From contig JARCOQ010000002.1 of the NCBI GenBank assembly GCA_029207755.1, positions 59,975,576 through 60,039,575 on the forward strand: a stretch of 64,000 bases of DNA. Reading direction: 5' to 3'. Source of the stretch: Chamaea fasciata (Eukaryota > Chordata > Aves > Passeriformes > Sylviidae). Below the pieces are notes generated by a model that was not told the origin of the DNA, did not search any database, and worked only from the letters and a program-made list of their open reading frames with translations. Position 1 is the first letter of the stretch. Every line of letters starts with the position of its first letter. The translations under genes and the position numbers were made by a program. Shown in pieces: positions 52,701-61,700 of the stretch.

Positions 52701-55700
52701 GTTTTGTGTGTTTGGTTATGGAGGTGCTAAATACAATCTCTGGTGTTTAGTCTGCAGAGTCAAGGTGTACTGTACGCTCTTCTAGTTCAGATAACCTTGG
52801 TTTAAAAAAACCCTTCTTCTTCTTTCTCTGCTAGCTGTAAGTTAGATGGAGAGATATACTTAATTTCTAAATATCATCTTTTACTGTTAAACTGTTCCTT
52901 CTGCGTGGGAGCCAGCTTGCAGTTTAGAGTGATGCTGTCAGAACTTTAATGATATTTTAATTTTAGCTTGAGCCAGCAGAACTTGGAATATCATATTCCA
53001 ATGCGAATATAAAAAGAGCAATAAAGAAGGCAAACAGACTCCTGTGTAAGTAGTTTCTAGATCACAAAATGTTTAAAGTTGAACACTCAGTACAAGACAT
53101 AATTTGAAAACTTTTTGACAAAATCTCAAAAATGTTAGAGAACTCATCACTCTAGTAATGTTGTGAGTTCTTCTTTTTTTGTAACATTTAAAAATTTAAT
53201 TTTATGTGTTATATTGTTTCAGGTTTGATGTTGGGCTATTAAACTGCAATAATATGCTGTTTCAGTACATAGTTTAAATAAATAAAAATCACAATTTTCT
53301 TTTAAATTATAGGTTTTTTCATGACTGTGGCTTCCATTTACCCTTTTCTCCTTACCTAATTTTAATTTTTTTTCTGTATTTCTTTCATGTCTATTTTTTG
53401 ATCTCATTTTCTTTGCCTTTATCAGAACAATCCAAAAATCTATTAACATTGCAAAGGTTAAATCCACCGGTACTGTAATTAGCTGACTCCACTATGAATT
53501 TTCCTCACCATGTGATACGGGCTTGTGATTGCACCAGTAGCTTTAGCATATTTTAAAGAGATTATTGTCTCTCAGATGAAAGGTTTTAACTGGCTGTGTC
53601 CTCTTTCTCACAAGAAGGAGCAGTTTCCAGATTGCACTGCTTGTCAGATCATTCAGTTACCTGTTGGAAATACATGATTCTTTTGTGCTTCTGCTGTTGC
53701 TTTTCCTAGGATAGATTCATGTGAGAAGAAGATAAGGTGGCTCCATGTGGGAGCTGATGACAGAAAGTATTCGTTTTTAGATTATAGAGTAGTGAGAGAA
53801 GAAGCATTATGAGATGCTTGGGGTTTTGTATTTATTATATAAAGTACTGTCTAGTCCTAGGTCTTAGCAATGTGTAGAAAGGTTCCTTTCTAACCAGTTT
53901 ATGTGTATACTAAGTTAAATGTCTGAAAAAAAGGAGATGATTAACTATTTGGACATCCACTCTTAACTGTAAGTATGAGGAACCTGCCTCAAAGTCAGTT
54001 GTCTAAGAATATCATCTGATAGTTGAAACAAGTCATATCCTTATTTTGGTATTATGAAACTGGATATTAACCAAACAGGCAATTTGCCAATATTCATCTC
54101 TGTTAAAATCTAATTTGCAGTACGGCATTTTTGAATTATGGGTGGGAAGTGTTCCAATAAAGCTATTGAAAAGCACTGTGCTTTTTGATGCTAATTGTTA
54201 TTATGGCATATGAAAATGTTGGAATTATAATAAAAGTAGTTTTTTATATGTTTCTTTGTGGCAGAATATTAATAAATGTATTTGAATTGTTTGACTTTGT
54301 TGCTGCCTCTAGCCTGAACACTCCACCTGGAACAAAAATTAAACTTTCAGGAATTGTTGAAGTGAGAAATGGATTCTTGCTGTTGGATGACAGTAACACA
54401 GCAGTTCTTGGAGGTGAAGTGGAGCATCTTATAGAAAAGTGGGAATTACAAAGGGTGAGGTAACACCACTGGAAATGCTTATCTTACAAGTTGCATATTA
54501 CATTTAAAAACGTCAAGCTTATTCTGTTGACTGCGAACTTTTGTATAATAAGCTTTTAGAATTGTACTGTCCAAGTAGTTTTAGGGCTGCAGGCAAATGT
54601 GTGCAAGTAGGTCTTAGGTATAATATTGCAAATTAAAAAAGTTACAAGTGATCTCTGCATGGGGACTGATTCCTTTCTGCATGGATTGAAAACATTAATC
54701 AAACATACTAAATTTATTTTGGTAAGTAGTCATGGGTGGTTGCTTTCTTAAACAGTGTATTTGGTACCAAAATACTAATGGAGTTCTGCCTTTTACAGTT
54801 ACTGTTTGCAGACTGTGTTTTTTTGAGGCAAAAATAATAGAATAAATATACAGAAAGCATTGAAGTTGGTAACCTTTGGTATGATCCCTTCCACATTTCA
54901 TCAGTACTTTAGATAAATTGTGGTTACAAAGTCAAATTGGAGATTTAAAATTCTTCCAACAAGGCATAAATATGTATAAGCTCCTTTGCTTTGGTTTCTG
55001 TCCCAGTAGAACAAAAGTGGCTGCAGGAATATTTTTAATACATTTTCTCACAAGCACGTGGAAGTTCCTAGAGCAGGAGTTGTGACCCTACTACCATTAG
55101 TCCCAAATACTTGCCAGATTAACTATGGCTACTACAACCACACACATCTCTGTATTTTTGCATCTACATCTCTGTAACAGAGTAGCTGCTTATGAACATG
55201 ATGGTTAGTTCTGTATGAAGTATTCATTTTATTGTTGCTCCTGCAAAGTTGGGCTCAGTAATTTTTTGTTAGAACTAACCTTCTTTGGTGTTTGGTTGTG
55301 CTTAATAGATTTTGGCAAACTTAATTTGAATTTCAGCCAAAATTAATTTGAATTTTAGAGTTACATATTCTAGTAGATTCTGTTTGGCATCCTTTAGCTT
55401 TTATAGCTGAAAATAAGGGGTTTTTTTTAGAACACAAAAGCATTCCTGATTTTAAATGAAGCTTTCAAAATAAGAAAGATTCTGGGGCCAACAGCAGAAA
55501 CATCCCGTTTTTATGATTTTTATTCTTACTTAGTATTGAGTCTTGTGAGTTCTTTCTTCAGTTAAAAAACACTGAGTTTTAAGGTAGATGGGGCAGAAGA
55601 GAGAACATAGAGCTAACATGTTCTTAAGAATGCTGTGCAATTCACAAGACAAGAATAGAACTGGTTTGCTTTCTTGGTGATATTTTGGACAGTCTGTTTT

Positions 55701-58700
55701 TGTATTTCTTCTGCCTGGACTTCAACAGATAATTTTTGCTTTATAATTAATAATTGGTTTTTAAAAACAGCATCAAGAAATAACTGGGACCAGACTCTAT
55801 TTACGTAAATAAAAAAAGCAAAGTATTTAATAACGAAAGATGTGCTGCTGACTTCAACTTTCAGCAGTTGTTAGCCAGTTCTCTTGGCTGTATGCAATGC
55901 ATTTAACAGAGTGGTAGCTGTCACTGATTTGCTCTGGTAAGATATAGAAAGTTAATTATTGCCTGCTGCTATCCCCTCAGTGCTCTGGTTCTCAAACTTT
56001 TGGAGTTTTCCAGAGTATTGTTTTCTTTTTCTTTTCGACCAGCTCACAACACATGAATGTGGCCATGTCAGAAAAGCTGTGGGTGGCAAGGAATCAGTTT
56101 GGACAGGTGAACCATGACCACTGGAAATTGTAGTTCCAGTTCTATATCCAGACTGACAGCTAGACAGATAGGGCTCAAACAAATCTGTAGAAGCCAGATG
56201 CTACATGGTAGCAGTTTCCCTTTGAACTTAATGCTTCTGTTCAGAAAGGTTTGTAGAAGAGTACAGCTGACAAATAAGCATAATTGCTAAAATATCTGAG
56301 AGGTGATAAGGACATTGCCACTCCTTGTCTAATCTTGCCACGGAAGCTTAAATAAAATGCTGAATTGTGTTTGCATAAAAAACCATAAAAATTTTATTTG
56401 TGTAACTAGTTCAAATTACTTATTTTGAAGCTAGTTTTTTATTTTTGAAGGCAGTGTTATATTTTCTTTCCACTAGAAAGTCTGAGATGTGTTAAATTGG
56501 CTTCCTGTGTAGATGATGAAATAAGGGGGTTTTATACTTAGGATAACACTACTGTTATTAAGCCAAATAACATTATGAAACTTCAGAATAAAAGTTGGTT
56601 ATCCTGTCTTAAGGTGTTGCCCTTGCACCTACTTGTCAGCTTTTACTTGTTTAGTTGTGTTACTGTTTTGTTCCATTCAGAACAGTGTCTGGAATTGCTT
56701 TCAGGAAGAATCAAGTTTTAGTAATAAAAGACTCACACTACAATGTAGTATATGTGGAATTGTGGAATGAATACAGTATTATCACACTGCATGAGGAATA
56801 AATGTGCTTTTCCTTGTAGCATTCCATTTTATCATAAGGTAAATTCTTGACTGGAAATTTCAGGTCTTTTACATGTCTCTATTTAAGGGACAGTAAATAA
56901 CTAAGGAAGGAGTAAATTAGACTGTTACTGTGAGATTTTTTTTTTCTAGACTATTTGGAAATATAAGGTAAAGTGACATGGACATTTTTAGGAAGAAATA
57001 CAGTTCCAAATAATTATTACTTCGTGGTATTCCTCACGTTTGATGGGCACTGGTGTTCCAAACATGAAGGATCAGTATCTGTAAGATACTGCTGGTACCC
57101 TTCTTAAGAGGGAGAAGTACTTTGTATTGCTGTTTAACAAAACACCAGACAATATATAAGTGAAGTCCGAAGCAAATCTTCTGAAATGATTGATGAGATT
57201 GTTTGGTAGGCTCTTAAATTTTTAACACTTAGAATTACAGGTCATCTGAAAGTAAAGCTCTCTAGTGTACTTAAAGATTTTTTCTGTTTTGAGGAAGGTG
57301 AGGCTAAATATTGAGATTACCTCATGGGAAAAGGCAGTAGTTTTATGTATACTTTAAAATACATCTACAAAGAAAGGCGAGGGTAGAGTAGTGCGTGATA
57401 TCTCTTATATTGTAAACCTTATTTTCTTAAGAGATTCTCTAGGAAATGTGTTTTTGGTGTCAGGATGCAAATAGAGCAAGAGGGTAAAAGAAATACACTA
57501 AATGTATTTATAACCAAGTTTATTGTAACTGATAGTTACTGCTGGGTAATGAGGAAATTTAATTTTAAGTTCAAAAAGATTGCGTGTGTTGTCAGTTTGC
57601 TTTTTATTCAGTGCAATGTGAAATTTGGTTTCTAAAGCAGCTGCTCTTAGTTCTCAGCAGAGAGTGCACCTTCAGAAGAAGGTATAATGGCTCTTATTTA
57701 CCATTGGATCATTAGAATTCTTTCATTATGGAACATAATGAAAGAATTCTAATTAATTCTAAAATAAACAACAGTTTTATGCAATAATTTTTTATGATTC
57801 AAAATTTGTGTAGGTAAATGTTGGTAAAAGCAGCTGTCAGTTTTTAAGGGCTTTTTTGCCATTTGCCCAATTGCACATTTGAGCAGTAGATTGGAACAGT
57901 CTTTTTTTTCTGTGTGATTTCTTGATTCTGCTTTGGGAAAGAAAAAAAAGTGTGAATTTTAGCATGTTCTTCTGTATTATAGGACATGAAGAATTAATCT
58001 GACGCTTGAGTTCTTGTCTAGCATATAATTGGGTTTTTTTAATTATAATTTGATTCAGTGTGGGAGTTCATTCCAAAATTGCCTGCATTTCTCCATGTAC
58101 AAACAAACAAGCAAACATATAGAAATGCTAGAATAAGTGCAGGGTTTATTGCACCTGGAGTGCCTGCTCTGGGGAAGTGAAGTGGCTTGGCCATGAAATC
58201 ACTGTTCTACTGTGCTTCAGTTAATAGGTACAGGGAAGTGTGAGCATGCTGCAGTGATCAGCCCTTGGTTAGCTCATATTTCTAAAGCAGCATTTTAAGT
58301 GAACAGATTGAAACTAAAGGAGGAAAATTGTATGATTTCTGCACTTCTAAGTGCTTTTTTTGAATAATTTATTGAATGCTTTATCAGTGTTTTTTGCTCC
58401 AGGGCATGAGAAAAAGGATAATTCTTTTTTTTCAACCTTGAAAGGAATTAATAACTATAAATGATTTAGAAAACTGTCTTTGGCTCCTGAATAAAAGTAG
58501 TTAACTTGAAAGGAGTGTACCAAAAGTTTTAATTTGGATATGTATTAGCTAAATTAATCTATTGCTTAGTTTAAGAATTTTTCTGGTAACTGAATAAGCC
58601 TAAAGCTTTTTCGTGTTTATACTCCATTTCTCACATGATGGATTCAAATCAATTCTACATCGGGGTAATAAATATATAGGTAAATGTCATATATAGCCTT

Positions 58701-61700
58701 AAGTAATTAGGCTGTCTCTGACAACAGAGAGTGTATGTAGTCATGCATGAATGTCTATTGGGTGAAAATGACAGTAAGAAATGAAGATGATGAAAGAGAT
58801 ACATTATAGGGAATGCAATTTTGGTGCATTTTAACAGCAGTAAGGACCTGTTCTTTTTTGTTTGTTTGTTTTCCTAGTAGCACAGCATTTTGTTTCCATC
58901 AGTGGCAAAAAGGAGATTGTTTTTAGGGAGAGATCACAGTCTGAGCACTTATACAGCCTTGGCATACAGAATTGCAGTGTTATATCAGGGGATACAATTC
59001 TGATTGATTCTTTCTGTTTGCTTATGCATGGGATCATGAATTTCACAGAACAGTTGAGGGTGGAGGTCATCTGGCTGAATCAAGGCTACCTAGAACCAAT
59101 TGTCCAGGCCAATGTCCTGGCAGCTTTTGAGTATCTCGAAGGATGGGGACTCCCCAGCCTCCCTGTGTCAGTCACCCTCACAGTCAAAAAAGTGTTTGTG
59201 ATGGAGGGAATCTCCTATGTTTCAATTTCTGCCCACTGTCTTTGTCATCTTACTGGGCACCACTGAAAAGGGCCTGTCTCCATCATGCAGATTGATAAGG
59301 TCCCCCTGATAAGGTCTTCCCTTCTCTAGGCTGAATTGATCCAATCCCTTTTTAAAGGGGCTGTGTGCCTTTACTATCTCTACTGGCATCAAGTTAGTTG
59401 TATATTGTATGAAGAAACATCTGCTGCTTATTTGTGTGCTGCTTTGTTCTATTAGTGTAGATTTTGGTATATAACTGAATTTTCTACATTTGCTCTATGT
59501 ATTATTAGTGATTGTGCAAAATTCCATTGTTTTCTTTGTTTCTACGCCTGTCCTCCAACCCTCTTCTTAACTTAGGTGACCCAAGATTTAAAAATAATAA
59601 TTTATTTTCTGCTTAAAATATCCATCTGTTTCATGTACTTTCTGAAATACATTTATCGTATAATCCGGTTTCTGTTTGCAATTTATTAATTATCAATTTT
59701 CTTTTACAGAGTTTGGCAAAACATAATAGGAGTAACATAGGAACAGAAGGTGGCCCTCCTCCTTTTGTACCTTTTGGGCAGGTATAGTGTACTTCTCTTT
59801 GTCACTTCATAAAAGTACTTTATTATGATACCCAGGTACCTTGTTCCAGTTAGGCAAAGGCAATCAAAACACCTTTGATCTTGATAACTTGGATATAAAA
59901 AATGTGCCTGTTAAAATAAATCCCCAAAACTGTGTTAATACTGTCTCTTTGTTGTGCCAGTTTCCAGTAACGTTTTTTCCTCTCAATTTCAAACTTAATA
60001 TTGTGTGTGGAGCCTTTGATTTTGCTGGTCAGATCATGTAGGTACTACTGCAGTCCCTTCTTAAATGCCAAAGAATTTGGCAAGGATTAGCAAATTTCCA
60101 AGAATCGTTGTGATTATATCACGACATTTTAGCTACAGGATCATATTCTTTATCTGAGTGTCTGCTGCTCTAATGGAATAAAACTTGGGTGCATCTTTTT
60201 TCAAATGAGAGCAGGCAGAAGAGTTAATTAAAAATTTATTTTGCCTTTTCAGAAATGTGCATCTTACGTGCAAGTGGATAGCAGAGACCTCGATCGCAGA
60301 AAGACTCTGCAAATGACAAATACTGTAAAGACTGTTGCAGACAATGATGAATTTGAAAAGCAGAGAACAGCTGCTATTGCAGAAGTAGCAAAGAGCAAAG
60401 AGGTTAGCATGTGTTGCAGCATTTTGCTTACTGTGATTGATCTTTTTAAGTATTAAATGACAAATGCTTTCTGATATTTGCCTGCTTATAATTCTACTCC
60501 TGTATCTTTAAAAAGATGACTCAGAGTCCTTTTGAATTGATGGTTCTGTTCTTATTTTAATAAAGCTAATAAGTGTATCATAATGTTTTATTGTAGATAT
60601 GATTTTGCTACCACTACTAAAAAATGAGGGGTTTACAATTTTGCTAATAAGATTTAAGTAATAAATGCAGGTTATCAATTTTCATCTGCTCTTTTTAATC
60701 CTCAAAACCTCCATGATTCCCTGAACTCAGTCTGGAAAAAATAGCTAGGAAATTTAGTTCTAGTGTGTCAGGTTTTTATGTTCTCCTTTGGTGTTCTTTT
60801 TAGTTTATTTCTCAAATTGCTTAGCAAGTTGTAACAGCTAGAATTATATACCCTTTTTACAGCCTCATTTGGGCACAGGAGAAAAAATTGCTAACTAATA
60901 AATTAATCTTTTTCTCTGCGGGTGTAAATTAATGCTTTATTTGTTGACCCAGAGCATAATCAAAACAAAACAAAAAAACCAAAAAACCCCTGCAACAAAA
61001 GTACTGCACTTTTTCTACTAGCTGAATATTGAGGATTATTTTCATTATTTCTGTTTGCTGAAATGTTATTTTGTGCTTATCTAAAGACCAAGACATTTGG
61101 AGGAGGTGGTGGTAGTAACAGAAGCAATCTCAGTGTCAGTGCTGGAGGGAATCGAAACAGGGAACTGTTCCAGAAAGAGAAGATAGCAAAACCAGAGGGG
61201 AAGAATGAGGGTGTCTACCGAGAACTGGTAAGATGGAAGACTTTAATGTAGTCTTAAATGAGTAATAAAACAAAACCCCAGATATAACAAGAATAAAATC
61301 AAAATACCTTGAGGAATGATGATTTTCCTTTCAATTAATTTTGAGGTGTGCTTAGAATACTTAGGGTGTTTTTGTACCTTACTGAGATAGTTAAGAGTTT
61401 CACTGTGATTCTGGGCTAAACATTAATTTAGCAAAATTTAGATGTGTATCTTCGAGGTTAGATTCCATCAGGCTTGGGGTTTTGTGGGTTTTTTTGTAGG
61501 GTCTTGATATGGCTATTTTTGAATCTCTAGACAGAATGTTGTGTTCATGGCGTTCCAGTGAAGAATGTTTTTGATTGCAGCTGTTGAAGTAGATGTGTAA
61601 CTGGTATGATTTTGGTGCAGGTGCAACGTTATTTTCTGTACTTAATGCTTTGTGATTCCTGCTTTGACTTTCTGTCATCATGCTCTGTACAGTTTGGAAT

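Larger units (their letters stand above)
54455..59709 (+). other. TDRD3: TDRD3 intron 5
   Basis: Bounded by GTGAGG and CTTTTACAG. It contains a perfect inverted repeat (57711-57753) and an antisense CR1 (about 59036-59345). The rest is AT-rich DNA in which I recognise nothing. Confidence 0.93.
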
